Shown here: piece by piece, positions 27,701 through 39,800 of the stretch
Numbering within the stretch: the stretch's first letter is position 1
Layout: each line of letters begins with the position of its first letter
Assembly: GCF_000189635.1 (NCBI RefSeq)
Contig: NW_002476405.1
Span: 62,001-126,000, forward strand
Length of the DNA stretch: 64,000 nucleotides
Reading direction: 5' to 3'
Origin: Tetrahymena thermophila SB210
Taxonomy: Eukaryota > Ciliophora > Oligohymenophorea > Hymenostomatida > Tetrahymenidae
Notes under the pieces: generated by a model
What the model was told of the DNA's origin: nothing
Databases searched by the model: none
What the model saw: only the letters and a program-made list of their open reading frames with translations
Position numbers and translations under genes: made by a program

Positions 27701-30414
27701 TTAAATTCAACAAAGCTCTTCTTAACTATGGATAAACTATTTAAGCTTCTCCAACTCATATTGCTACTTACCTTAACGGTAAAAAATAGCTAAATCTTAA
27801 AGTATTACTGATATAAAATCACCAAGGAGGGTAGTTAAAAGTAATAATTTTATAAAATATTTAAAATCGTTAATAAAATTTTTAAACAAGCTTAACCTGA
27901 ATTAATTAAATCATAATAATAAAAAGTACAAATAGTAAAAATTATTCTAAATTGAAGCATTAAATATCATTTTAGGAACTTTAACTTTCATTGAATAATT
28001 TTAAGAGGAGATAAATTTTTTATTTTGTTTCCTGATTATTTATTATTTATCATAATTTTAATAAAATTAAAATAATATTTTAATATAATTTTGTTAATTA
28101 AATAATAGGATTCTATTTAATTTAGGCTTTCTAACGACTAAAACGAAGAGCTTCTAGATTTTAATTCAGAAGAAACATTATAAGTAACCATTGAAAAGGG
28201 CTTTGGTTTTATTAACTTGCAAGAATTAAGATAAAACCATGGAAATTTTGATCTAACTAAGTAAATTTAGATTTATGGGAAAAGAGGTTAATAGTTATAA
28301 CTCCGAGTTTCTAGCAGACTAATAAAAGCACCTTAGTATAACTAATAAGAATAAATTATTAACTATAATAACACATACACCTTTACAGTTCTTATTTAGT
28401 TCAGTTAATACTGCCCTGTAGGGTATGTAGTTTAATAAATTCATGAAAAATATGATTTTTGTGCTGAATGTTACGAGTCTACTTACAGTCTTCAAGTTTC
28501 TGATTCCTGCTATAGTTGTCCAAGTAAAGATGTATTTTGCAAAGGTAAATTGATTCTTCTACCTTCTAATTTATGGAGAGTCAATCAAAACTCTTCCAAA
28601 TTGTTTGATTGTAAAAATTGTGTTGGAGATTTAGAAATTCAAAGAATAAAATCTTCTAATTTATTACTGCTTTAGGTAAAGAAAACAGATTTAAATTATT
28701 ACTGTAAGGAAGGTAATTAATTAATTTAGTTAATAAAATTAAAATTAAATTTGAAATTTTTATGAAGGATATGTTGGAGCTCTATGTGAAGATTGTGATA
28801 GAAGTGGTCAATATTGGGGAGATAAATATTTTCTAAATTTAAATCAAAAGTGTTAAAAGTATTTTTTTAATAATTTATTAATTAAAAATAATTTTTAATT
28901 TTTAAAAAATAAAGATGCAGCGATTTCTAAGCAAAAGAGATAGTTTATATTTTGATATTTATTTTAATACCAATTTTAGTTGTTGCATGGTTTACACATA
29001 GTTATTAAAACCAAATACAAATCAAGCTTAAGGGTAAAGTATTATCCCTCCTTTTAAACAAGCATGTCGATAATTTTGACTTGAGCTACATCAGAAAAAT
29101 TAAATTTTTTTTATTTTAATCCTATTTAATTGGCATGACATTATCATTTGACTCAAATATTCCCAATATTATTCAAATTATTTTTATAGATATTGGAAAT
29201 TTACTTAGTTCTTAGTTAAGATTAGTAGAGTGCTTCTTAAATAAATTATTTAGTTATAATTTGATAATTTTAACTTCTACTTTCTTTTAAATTATTCTTC
29301 AAATTTTCATAATCGCTTTGTTTACGATCGTCATTCTATTCAAACGTTAGAAAAATATTAGCTAGCTAATTCTTATGGGAATATACATATTTACTTTTTA
29401 TTCTTAAACAGCGATATTTTCTAAAATGTATAAATCAGTAATTTTTTTATTTTTAATTTCCTTTCATTAATTTAAATAAATTTACATTTTTAAAACAGAT
29501 TCTTTGTTAGTCTTTTGATGGTGTAAGCTTTGTGACTGAATTCCTATCAATTTAATGTGATTAAAATTAATAAGAAATTTCTTATAAAATTATTATACCT
29601 TTAATTTTACTAAGCTTTATGCTACCACATGCAATATTATAAAGGAATATGCAAATAAAGAAATACAAACTTTAATAATATGAAAATTAAATTATTTATG
29701 GATTTTTCACAAACGATTATAAGCTTAAGTTCTATTATTGGGATTTAATTAAGCTAGCTTATAAAAACCTTATGTGCATAATTCTATATTACTCTTATTA
29801 AATGGCAGTATTTCCCATGGTTTTCGCACTTTTAGTCACATTAATTTATACCTTGTTAGTCTTTCTATGTAATCAATTTAATTATAAATTATAAGAATAT
29901 ATTAATTTTAATTAAAAAAGGTCAACCATTCGAAAGCAAAAAATTAAATAAAGTAGAATTTAATATACAATGCTTAGCTTGTGCTTGCTTTAGCTTGAAC
30001 ATAATGCAACTTAAGATTGATTAAATTTTTTTATCAATAACAATTACTTCATTGATAGTATTATCTGTGATGCTTATGATCCTTCTAATATTTTCATAAA
30101 TAACTTAAAATAAAAAGAGCATTTATATTCGTACAATAGAATATCTATAATAAAATTCTAGTACTTGTGCAAAAATCATAATTAAACTCAAGTTAAACAA
30201 ATAATTAATAATAATGAAAAATGCTGAAGAAAAGTGGTAGAAGTTAAGGAGTTTTGTAACTATTTAAAAACAAAAATTAGATAAAAAATTCCAAAATGAG
30301 AAATAGAAGCTTAAGTTAATAGAGATAATTTTTGCTTAAAGAATAAATAATTAATCTAAAATACCATAATTTAGTAAAATAATACATTCATATCAACATA
30401 CTACTTTTAAATGA
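12786..30414 (+). CDS. Giant cysteine-rich composite surface protein
   Basis: A 17.6-kb multi-exon gene starting ATG 12786-12788 and ending TGA 30412-30414. I followed exons through dozens of GT..AG introns, mostly 50-100 nt. Checked examples are 13126-13195 and 29869-29920; a longer one of about 0.27 kb starts near 21,009. Order of parts: (1) signal peptide MKNPFIILCLFSFIITNIKC; (2) repeated Cys-rich modules to about 20.9 kb, with a recurring G(I/V)DxxGxC motif; (3) furin/growth-factor-receptor-like CxxC repeats, about 21.3-24.2 kb (for example CTQCVEGYFLF, CLQCMSGYIL); (4) a Pmp-like parallel beta-helix region, about 24.2-28.4 kb, opening with a GTQSNP motif and containing many GGAF/GGAL/GGAI turns; (5) an EGF-like Cys cluster (YEGYVGALCEDCD) near 28.75 kb; (6) a polytopic tail of seven or more hydrophobic segments, 28.9-30.1 kb, ending in a basic cytoplasmic tail. 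It is likely a cell-surface receptor or adhesin. Two adjacent genes cannot be fully excluded, but I found no stop and restart. Confidence 0.75.
14672..20800 (+). repeat. ~1.24-kb repeated exon-intron modules inside giant gene
   Basis: Module starts, judged by the first exon after a 3' splice site, are at 14,672, 15,919, 17,154, 18,361 and 19,614 (intervals 1247, 1235, 1207 and 1253 bp). Modules 1 and 2 are clearly recent duplicates: long exon stretches are nearly identical, including STTYLGYI, followed by a Cys-containing phrase and an intron at the same place. Modules 3 to 5 are progressively more divergent but keep Cys spacing and intron positions. Both exons and introns are copied, so the gene grew by tandem genomic duplication. 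Earlier sequence from 12.8 to 14.6 kb looks like older modules. Confidence 0.7.
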
Positions 30415-32251
30415 AAATTATTAAGAATTTTTTTTAATTAAATAATCAATAAATACTTAAAAAGCCTTTAAATAAAACTAAATAAACCAAAATAGCTAGC
30501 AATATATAGAAATAAATTATTATTAAATGTATTTTTATGTAATTTAAAATGTATTTTTTTTAAGGAAACAAATAACTTTTTAGAATTTAATTACTTTAAT
30601 TTTTAATTTTTCAAAAAAAAAATTTCCTTATTTCTAATCTTGTTTAATAAGTGCATCAAATATCGTAAAATTTTATAATACTATAAATAATTCAAATTTT
30701 TATCTCTTAGCACTTATAAAAACTACCTCCACAAATAATAAAAATAATCTTTGCAAAAAATTTTATTTAACTTGTTATTATTGAATTTTTAATTAAGATT
30801 ATTTTAAAATTAATCATATTTTTAATATTTATAATAGCTTTTCTTTTTTTAAAATAGAAAAATTTTATTTTTAAATATGAAATTTAGTCCAGATTGCCAG
30901 ATTGTGGACATCTCGAACTCCAAACATTAGCACCAACTCAGAGGGTTTTTCCTATTAACTTTGGTTAATTTGATAATTAATATACTATAATTTTGAAAAT
31001 ATTTTCTTTCTCATTAATCTAATTTTTACTTAATACAGTAATTAATAAATTTATGAAATACTTTCAATAAGAATTCATAAATCTACAAAGTAAATAAAAA
31101 ATTATTAATGATTTTTATATTTTAAGTTAAATCATATTTAGAAAAAAAGATCATAAATAATAATATATTTTTTATTGTATTTTAAAAATAAATTTTTTAT
31201 TAAAAAAACAAAAGATATAAGGGGCGGATACAATAATAACATATTAAAATTTATAGTATATTATTAATTTATTTGAAAAAAACAATTATTTAATATCTTA
31301 ATATAATGCAAACTTCTTGATTAGCCCTTTTATTTGAGCAACTTAATTAGTTGTAAGAAAATGAAAGATAAAAAAATGACTCATTTTAATCTTTTTCATA
31401 ATATCTCTACTTAATTAATTAAGAAAATATTTAGAAATCCTAAATTAAAAAGATTAAATATAATTAAAGCTAATAGGTAATTGGTTAAATATTAGATGAG
31501 GGAAAAATCTAAATTAATTAAGGAAGTCAATTTTTTACTGATAAGCATAAAGATTTTGTCAGTATAAATTTAATTTTTGAAATCTATATTTGATTCCATT
31601 AGAAGCTAATCCTTATAATTTAATAAATAATTTGATCAATCTTTATCAAATGATTTAAATTTTCTTTATCATTACAAACTTATAAAGAATATATTAACAA
31701 CTAACATTAGCTTAAAATAAATGATATTAACTCTATTTAAAATTGTTTTTGTAAAATTATTTATTTATTATTTTATTCATAATAACTGTTTTTAGACAAA
31801 AAATATTTACTTTTAAAAATAAATCCTATTTGAAATAAAATTCTGTTTACATCTTTTAAATTTATCAAGCAAATATTAATTGTCTGTAAGATATTTGACG
31901 TAATGATTTTTGATTTTCTACTTTTTTTTGGTAAATCAATAAATGATAGATTCTATTCTATTATTTTGATGAATATTTGATCAAAAACAGCACTAGTAAA
32001 TAAAAATGAAATTATTTTTTGATAGTTATTATTTAAGAATATTTAATTTTATTATGACACTAGTTGTAATTGATCCTTTTTTGATATATTAAAATTTTTT
32101 AGCCAAGACTTTACATTGTTACCTTACACGCATGAATAATTCTTTCTTTTTATGCAATAAATTTTTTCATTTAAATTAAGTTATTATTGTGAAAATCAAA
32201 AATAATAAATTTTAATAATAAAAAATTGAATCCAGAATTTAACTAAAGTAT
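30415..32251. other. Intergenic, 1.8 kb
   Basis: No protein-coding frame recognised. It contains one short island of higher G+C with a hairpin (30,885-30,955, listed separately) and a GGGGCGG-containing spot near 31,210. The rest is plain AT-rich spacer. Confidence 0.55.
30885..30955. ncRNA. Candidate structured RNA island
   Basis: A stretch of about 70 nt stands out from very AT-rich flanks by near-balanced composition. It begins with a potential hairpin whose arms are GTCCA (30887-30891) and TGGAC (30905-30909), with a GATTG..GATTG direct repeat in the loop. On the minus strand the words CTGAGTTGG and GAGTTCGAGATG recall pol III A- and B-box sequences. However, they are only about 13 nt apart and no cloverleaf folds, so it is not an intact tRNA. 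Strand and identity are unknown. Confidence 0.3.
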
Positions 32252-32815
32252 ATGAAAAAAGTATCTCTTTTCGCTTCTTTATTAGCAACTTGCATATATG
32301 CTTAATTGGCAATAGATCTCACTTAAAACTTATAATTAATTCATTAAGATTATCCTGCTGGTGTTGATACCAATGGTCTCTGCTCATTCATAGGGAATGT
32401 TACGTTAATTCCTATACCATAATAAAATGCTAAAGGTAACTTCACTGGATTTTAAGTTAAAGGAACAACAAATAAAACTGTAGATAATTGCCCCTTTGTT
32501 GATTTGAACTTTGTTACTTCTGATGGAAAACCTATTTCCATAAACAATACAGAATTAACTACAGATTTTTTAAATATATATGTTTTAGAAGACTATACTG
32601 AAACAGGTTCTGCCTTCAAGCTTTTTACTTCTTTTGCCTCAAAAGGTAATAATAGAACGGGATCTGCTATTGCTTAACTTATTGCTATCAGACCAAGCAA
32701 ACCTTTTCCTTATTAATATTAAACATTTACTTATATTTCACCTTCTTCTACTGATACTTTTGGGTACTAATTAGTTATTTCTATTATCTATGCTTTACTA
32801 GCTTTTTTGCTCTGA
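32252..32815 (+). CDS. Small secreted, probably GPI-anchored protein
   Basis: Single-exon frame of 187 aa, ATG 32252-32254 to TGA 32813-32815. Signal peptide MKKVSLFASLLATCIYA, then a compact domain with only two further cysteines (GLCSFIGN and DNCPFVD), several N-glycosylation sequons (GNVT, GNFT, TNKT, INNT, NNRT) and many aromatic and beta-type residues. It ends in a hydrophobic segment (LVISIIYALLAFLL) with no basic tail, typical of a GPI-attachment signal. Codons are less AT-biased than the flanks. No family is recognised. It lies immediately downstream of the giant surface gene and shares its orientation, but it has its own spacer of 1.8 kb, so it is an independent gene. Confidence 0.85.
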
Positions 32816-33422
32816 AAATAGATTAATATCAAAAAATATAAATTTATCAAATATTTGAATCATATTACAATTATATTTTTATTAATAAATATATTCTAAT
32901 AATTAGAATTGAAAAGTATTATACATTAATTATAATTTAGAAAATTTTAATTTTAAAATACATTTTCTGCGTAAATTGTATCTTAGGAATTATGAAATCC
33001 AAAATACCGTAGATTCTCCTTAATTAAGACACTTTTTAATTAAGACACTAAAATTCAAAAATTTTAAAAATTTCAAAATTTCAGAGAAAATAGTGAAAAT
33101 AAAATGTGTGAGAATTGATGAGGATTTATGGTTGAAGGATAAAGTTTTTAGAAAATTCTTTTGTTTTTTTGAAAATTCAAAATTCTTCAACATTTTTGTC
33201 TGTTTTCATTTAAAATAAATATAAAATTAATATTTAATCAAAAAATTTTCAATTATTCCTTAAATTTTTCTAAACATCAAGTGAAGGTATATAAAATGTA
33301 AAGATCCACCAATTACAAATTAAATAGGAATTTACTCTAAAACTTGCCACTATCAATTAGTTTTAATTTTATTTATAAAAAACAAATATAAATATTAAGT
33401 TATTTTTATTTTTGAGGAGTCA
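32816..33422. other. Intergenic between converging genes
   Basis: Contains a 14-bp direct repeat, TTAATTAAGACACT at 33020-33033 and 33036-33049. Otherwise AT-rich 3' flanks of two converging genes. Confidence 0.6.
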
Positions 33423-36400
33423 TCAACGATTTACTTAAACTAATCTCTTCATTCTTTTTTTAAAGAAATTTATTTCATTTATTTCAAAAAAATTTATGCT
33501 TAAAAATTAGACTTGTTATAGTCTTGCTAGAGAAAATAAAATTTGTTTTTTACCAAATGAATAAAATTCCCAATAATAGGAACTAACTTTCAAAGAAATT
33601 AAAGAAATTTTTTCTGCTAGCAAAATTATTCCAATAATTTCTTCAAGAGAACTATCTTTTGAGAAAATATCTATTATTAAGTTTTTCTTGAAATAATTGC
33701 TTAAAAGAACTTCTTAAATAAATAGCTTGAGATGTTAATTTATAATTTTATCGCCTTGATTTAATGAAATAGTGATGAATTTTATATTTTAGCAATTTAA
33801 AATATTATATCTGAGTTTGTCATACTCTTTTTTATTTTTATAGATATCTGATGTATAAATTTATAATTTCGTCTAATTTTGGCTTTCTTATTTATCTTAA
33901 ATGCTTAGTTTTTTATATTTAATAGTTATTGAAATATAACAATCCAATTTTATTTCTTAAAAAAAAATTCCTTTTTATTTTTAGATAAGTTTTTAAAAAC
34001 TTTATAATATTTATGAGCAAATATTAGTATTTAGTAATTCAAAATCAAAATCATAAGTTTTCTATTGATTTTAAATAATTTATCTCTCTTATCCTTAATC
34101 AATTTATTTTTTTAAGTGACTATATTATATCTATTAAACTATCTTATCTACCAATGATCCAATTTATAATGTATTAACACTTAAGCAATAGTAATCTATT
34201 AATTATTCTTGGAATTCTGAAAATAAATTTTATTATTGTTAATAATATTATATTACGAAAGAACAATCATAAAATGACGATAACCTAATATTGACATCTA
34301 AATATATTTTTTTCAAATATTTTAAAAATCTATAAAAAAAATTAAAGTTGTCCATATCGAACTCTAGTTATAAATCTAAATTTTCTATTTTTAGTAATTT
34401 CTTTATGGGAGTTAAAATAGAATTTTTTGAGATGAAATATTTTAACTTGAGCTCTTATAAATATTTAAACTAAGCAATATTCTATAAAATTTATTTATCT
34501 TTTACTATTGAATTTAATCTCAGCACTTGAAGATTAGAGCTTTATAACAAAGTAGTTTATAGACAGTGAAAAGGTAGCTGCTCTGTATCTAAGATTTATA
34601 ATTGAAGACCTCCAAATTTAAGTTCCTAAAGGCTTTATTTAATTTCATTTTACAAAAAGTACCCTTCTTATTTAAAATAAAACTCCTATAAATCTGTTAA
34701 ACCTTATAAAAGTTCAACTATTTCGCTAATTCCTTCTTAATTTAAATTTTCAATCAAAAATATTTTAAGTTTTTTCACTCTTTCAATCAAATATAGTAAT
34801 TCACTTATTGGTAAATAATTTTTAAATTATAAATAGTTGAGTTATAAATAATTTATTTATTTAAATGGATCTCTTTTGTATTTTAAATTAAGTCCATTTA
34901 TATTTATCACATATTTACTATTAATTTCGTGAAGACAATCAATAAGTCTCAAAGCAGAACAATTAAATATATTATGATATATATTTCTAAATAGTGTAAA
35001 TTTACTAATTATTTTTGGGATAATATAATATCTATTAAAAAATCATAATCTATTAAAAAATCATAACTAAATTCTTAATTTTTCTTATTTTTAAATATCA
35101 ATTTCTACACAAAATTTGATATTTAATATGGTAATATAGTAAGTTCATTCTATTACAAATAGCTTTTTGTTATATGTAAAGAAATAGAATAAAGTTAAAC
35201 TTCAATCATTTTTTATTCTAAGTTTTACTGAATTGAACCATTTTCTTCATTAAAGTCAAATAGATTTTAGAGATTGTCACCTTTTATTTTTACAAATGCT
35301 ATTCCGTCATTTTTTTATTTTACTTTTATTTTAATTGTAATATCTCTTTTCAATTTTTACGTTATTAAACAAATTTATTTGTACAATTCACTCTATTTGA
35401 TATTGAAATGGATATATCTTTAACTAAGCAAAATTTTAGAAAAATCAATAAATTCAATTAGCAATTTCTAATTTTAAGATTTTAAATTATTATTCATCAA
35501 TATTGATTTGTTGTAGTTTAAAATTGCTTGCTCAAATTATTAATCTTTAAAAAAAGCTTTTGCCAATATATAATGAAATTAAGGCAGTAATTTGTTATCA
35601 TTTTAACTATCTTCAATAGCTTTTTAATAGTATTTTATAGCTTACTTTTAATTGAAAGCGTTTTCTTTATTTTTTTCAAGATGATTTAATTTTTTTAGAT
35701 ATTTAAATGCATTATTATCTAAATTTATTTCAAAATAAATCTAATAAATTCGTTTGAAACAATAAATTTATTCTTTTGCATCTAAATTAGCTATCTTTTT
35801 ATAACACTTAATGGATTATTTAAATTTTTTTTTAGCATAATATGCATTTGCCATTATTTTAAGGTTTTGTATATTATTAGGATCAATTTTTATTGGTTTA
35901 TTAATCCAGTATATTGACTGTTCTATGAAACCATTTTTTTTATATTAGTCTCCTATAATAAAATAGCTATTTAGTGGATCAATTCTAATTGCTTATAAAT
36001 AAAATTTAAATGAGATATTAAATTGCTTCAGTTCAAAATATAAGCTTGCTAAATGTATATTGGATTCAAAATGGTTTGGGTTTATTTCAAGTACTTTTTT
36101 TAAGCAAAATATAGCTTATTAATATATTTTAAGTTCCATATAAGCTATTCCTAATTGATAATGAGATTATTGACAGCTAGAATCAATTTAAATTGCTAAT
36201 TTGTAATAATTAATAGATTTTTCTAAATTATTTTAATATTTAAATAATAGTCCTAAGTTTTAACAAACTGACTTTTATTTTTTATCTATTTCCAAAGCCA
36301 TTAAATAGTATTCAATTGCCTCATCAATTTAATTTTATTCCTAAAATATTAATCCTAAATTAACTATTGGTTCTGCATATGATTCATCTATACTGCTAGC

Positions 36401-36826
36401 TTTTTTAAAATATTTAATTGCTTTATCTATCCTGTTTTACTTTTTGTATGATACACCTATTAAATTTAAAGCTTTTATATTCATTTAATCAGTTTCAATA
36501 ATTTTTTTAAAGGAAGAAATAGCTAAATCAAAATTGTTTCTATTTAGATGAATTAATCCTTAATCGTAAATTATTTATTATTTATTTTTTTAAGAATCCT
36601 TCTTTCTTTAACCATTATGTTGATTTTTGAAGCATTTATCATAAATTTCTTTATAAATTAAAACAAATAAATAAATAATGCTTAAATATTTAATTAAATA
36701 ATTACAGTTTATATTTAGTTGTAAACCTAGATAATTTGATATCTTAGTTTTTATTTTACTAAAAATTCCCAAATTTTCTTGTTGAACTTCAAGCCTTTCT
36801 GTATTTTTATTTGATTTACTTCTCAT
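33423..36826 (-). CDS. TPR and leucine-rich repeat protein
   Basis: ATG 36824-36826, TGA 33423-33425, one required intron at 35032-35108 (77 nt, GTAGAA..TTAATAG, phase 2). The product is 1108 aa. After a basic start and a hydrophobic stretch (residues about 46-60) come roughly ten TPR units (about residues 85-400). They show the usual pattern, for example NLGLIFQEQNQIDEAIEYYLMAL and a neighbouring YQLGIAYMELKIYQQAIFCL unit. The C-terminal half, from about residue 590, is irregular leucine-rich (NLQVLRLNSIV, YLQELKLKYF). TPRs are protein-binding scaffolds; the LRR half probably binds a second partner. Partner and location are unknown, though the hydrophobic N-terminal segment could anchor it to a membrane. 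Without the intron the frame appears broken, and an 18-bp tandem duplication lies at its 3' end. Confidence 0.82.
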
Positions 36827-39800
36827 TTTATATGTTTGTTTTTTATTTTTTTAACTTATTTTTTTTTGTTGATTTATTTATTATGTTTTTTATTACATTC
36901 ATTACTTCATTTTTAAAGATAGCTATAAAAAGAAAGATCAATTTAGTAATTATTGAAAAAAAATTGTTAAATAATATTATTAATTCATCATATAAATTCA
37001 TAGATCCAAATTAATTAGCTTATTTAAAATTTTTAATAAGTAGAATAACTTTAAATCCTACTAAATTATTAAAAATATTTTTAAATATTTTATTTTAAAC
37101 ATTTTCTAACTTTCAGAGTATAAAAAATGCAACATTATAATCACCACCATTTATTTGACCACGTTTAATAATATAAATGGCTAATTTATATTTTAAAAGA
37201 CACTTTATTTTTCATTTGACCTCTACTCTATTTATAGATAACTTAAAATGATGAATCCAAGCATAATTAAATTACAAACACGTGTTTAAAAACTTTTTAA
37301 ATGCTACTTAAATTAAAAAATAATAATTGGATGAAAATTTTAATAAATAAATATTTTGTAACAAATTTACATGTTTCATTTATGTGTTAATGAGAACAAA
37401 TAAATATAAAAGACACTTTATTTTTCATTTGACATCTACTTTATTAATAGAACTTAAAATGATGAATCCAAGCATAAATAAATTACAAACACGTGTTTCA
37501 ATATTTTTTAAATGTTATTTAAATTAAAAAATAATAATTGGATGAAAATTTTAATAAATAAATATTTTGTAACAAATTTACACGTTTCATTTATATGTTA
37601 ATGAGAACAAATAAATATAAAAGACACTTTATTTTTCATTTGACATCTACTTTATTAATAGAGCTTAAAATTGTTTTAAATATTTTTTAAATTTTATTTA
37701 AATTAAAAAATTATAATTGGATAAATAGCCTTTAAATGCATATTTTATAACAAATCCACTATTTACATGTTTCATTTATATAATAATGAGAACAAATATA
37801 TTAAACTTTAATGAAATGTAATAAATTAAAAATAAAAAGACTTATAATCAGTGGTAGAATTTAAAAAAAAAAAAATTGGAAAAATATTTTTAATTTTTTT
37901 GAAAAAACAACTTAATTAGTGATTAGTGATAATGTACAATAAGTAAAATTTTTAAAAATTATTTAATTTACATTCAAAATCTATTTTCTTAATAATATAA
38001 ATAAAAATAAAATTTTATAGATCTGTTTTTAAAGAGTAGTTTAGTGTAATTTTTTGAGTTTATTTTAAAATATTATTTAATAGAATATAATAGTTTTTGT
38101 TAAAAAATTTTAATAAAATGCATTTTAAACAAATTATTTTGAATTAATCTTAATTTTAGTTATTAACAAAATTGTTTAAATTAATATTTCTTTAATAAAT
38201 TAATTAAAGAATTTTTTTGGTATTAATAAATATTCTAATGATTTTAATAATTTTTGAATGTAAATTTAATACAAATAATAAATTTCAAAAAAATCTTTTT
38301 TTTTGAAATAGTTATTAAATTCTTAGTAAAAGAGTTGTTTTTAGATTGTATGATAGTATTAAAGATATAAATAAGTAAATTATTACAAAATAGGATTTTG
38401 AAGTTATTTTACTAGCCACAACTTTATAAAAAAATTTAAAGTATTCTATTGTAATAGAACCTATTTTTATTTCAAATAGGATTTGTCTAACGGTGAAATA
38501 AAATTAGTTTGTTTAAATATTCTTGAGTTATTAGATATAGTAATTAATTATAAATAGTATTTTAAGCCATTAGCAAAATTGCCTAAATTAGTCATTTCTT
38601 TAAAATTTATCTTGAGGAAAGTTAAGTAAGGTATTATGAATATTAAAAGGTATTCGAATTTACTATTGCGGTTTTAATGATTTAGTAGAAGCTATGAATT
38701 CAGTAAAAAAGTAGAAAATATGGAGTCTTCAATTTTATAATAAATTATGATTATTAAAAAATTAATGAAATTATAAACCAAAATTGTTTTAAGTTAAAAA
38801 TAGAGTTAAAAAAGAAAGACTAAAATAAAAAAATCCATCAGCTTTTTAAAAAAAAACAATTTTTTAATAACTTTTGATAATATTTAATAGTGTATTTTCT
38901 ATTTTATTTATCAAAACATAAAAGATCTTAAGAAATATAATATTTATTAAATATATTTTTCAAGGCTTTAAAAAAAATAAATATATAATAATTAATAGTT
39001 TAACTAAATTGGATATTTTTGCAATAAAAATTATAAAATATTTTCATTTTAATTAAAATTCAAAACAAACAGCTGAATATTTTTATTTTGATATATTGAT
39101 AAAATATTGAAAAATGATTGACTATAACAACTAAAAATATATTTAAGTTTAGTAGAATATATTAACATTTTTACAATATATTTTTAATATTTAAGTTTAA
39201 AATATTAAGGCTATTTTTTAGGTAATAATTTTTCATGTAAAATTTATCAGAAAGGGTTTCTCAGCTAATAATATGCATGTATTTCTAATTTAAAATATTA
39301 TTAGAATATTAATTATAATTTTACATCTGTTTATAATTAACTTATATCAGTAATTTAAAACAATAAGTATATATGGCAAGCAATTGTAAACCCATAAAAA
39401 GTAGGATTAAGCGTATTTTAATATGATTTTAGATAAAATTAATAAAATTTTAATTTAATTTGTAGATAGCTTGATAAAATTAAGAATTATATATTCTTTA
39501 TCAAATTTTTTATGAGAATAAATTAGAATAAAAAGAATCAAAGCTTTATTTATATATTATAGTTGTGTAATTAAAATTAACTGCTGTTTTAAATCTTTTC
39601 GTTCATAATTCTCATCTAATTTTTGAAATATTTTAGTTAGTGTTTTGTAATCTATTTTTTTCCTTAAAAAATAGACTAATCAAATTTTTTTAGTAATTCC
39701 TTAGAATATTATTATTAAAAATTTTATTTATTTTAGATTTTTTAAATATGTAATTTATTTAGTTTGATTTAGTTTTAAAATTAGATTAAAATTTTAGCTA

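Noticed and set aside
12786-30414. Split into a Cys-rich gene and a separate beta-helix/membrane gene
   Set aside because: Exon phases continue through the long intron near 21,009-21,276 and through 23.9-24.4 kb, with no stop, spacer or new signal peptide seen.
30885-30955. tRNA gene on the minus strand
   Set aside because: Box-like words are present but only ~13 nt apart, and no acceptor stem or cloverleaf can be drawn.
33423-36826. TPR-LRR gene as a pseudogene with a frameshift near 35,050
   Set aside because: A 77-nt GT..AG intron of the right phase (35,032-35,108) explains the frame change.
36811-37014. Plus-strand open frame with hydrophobic residues
   Set aside because: It overlaps the start of the TPR gene on the other strand and consists of F/I/L/K/N codons expected from AT-rich DNA; no signal, homology or codon bias.
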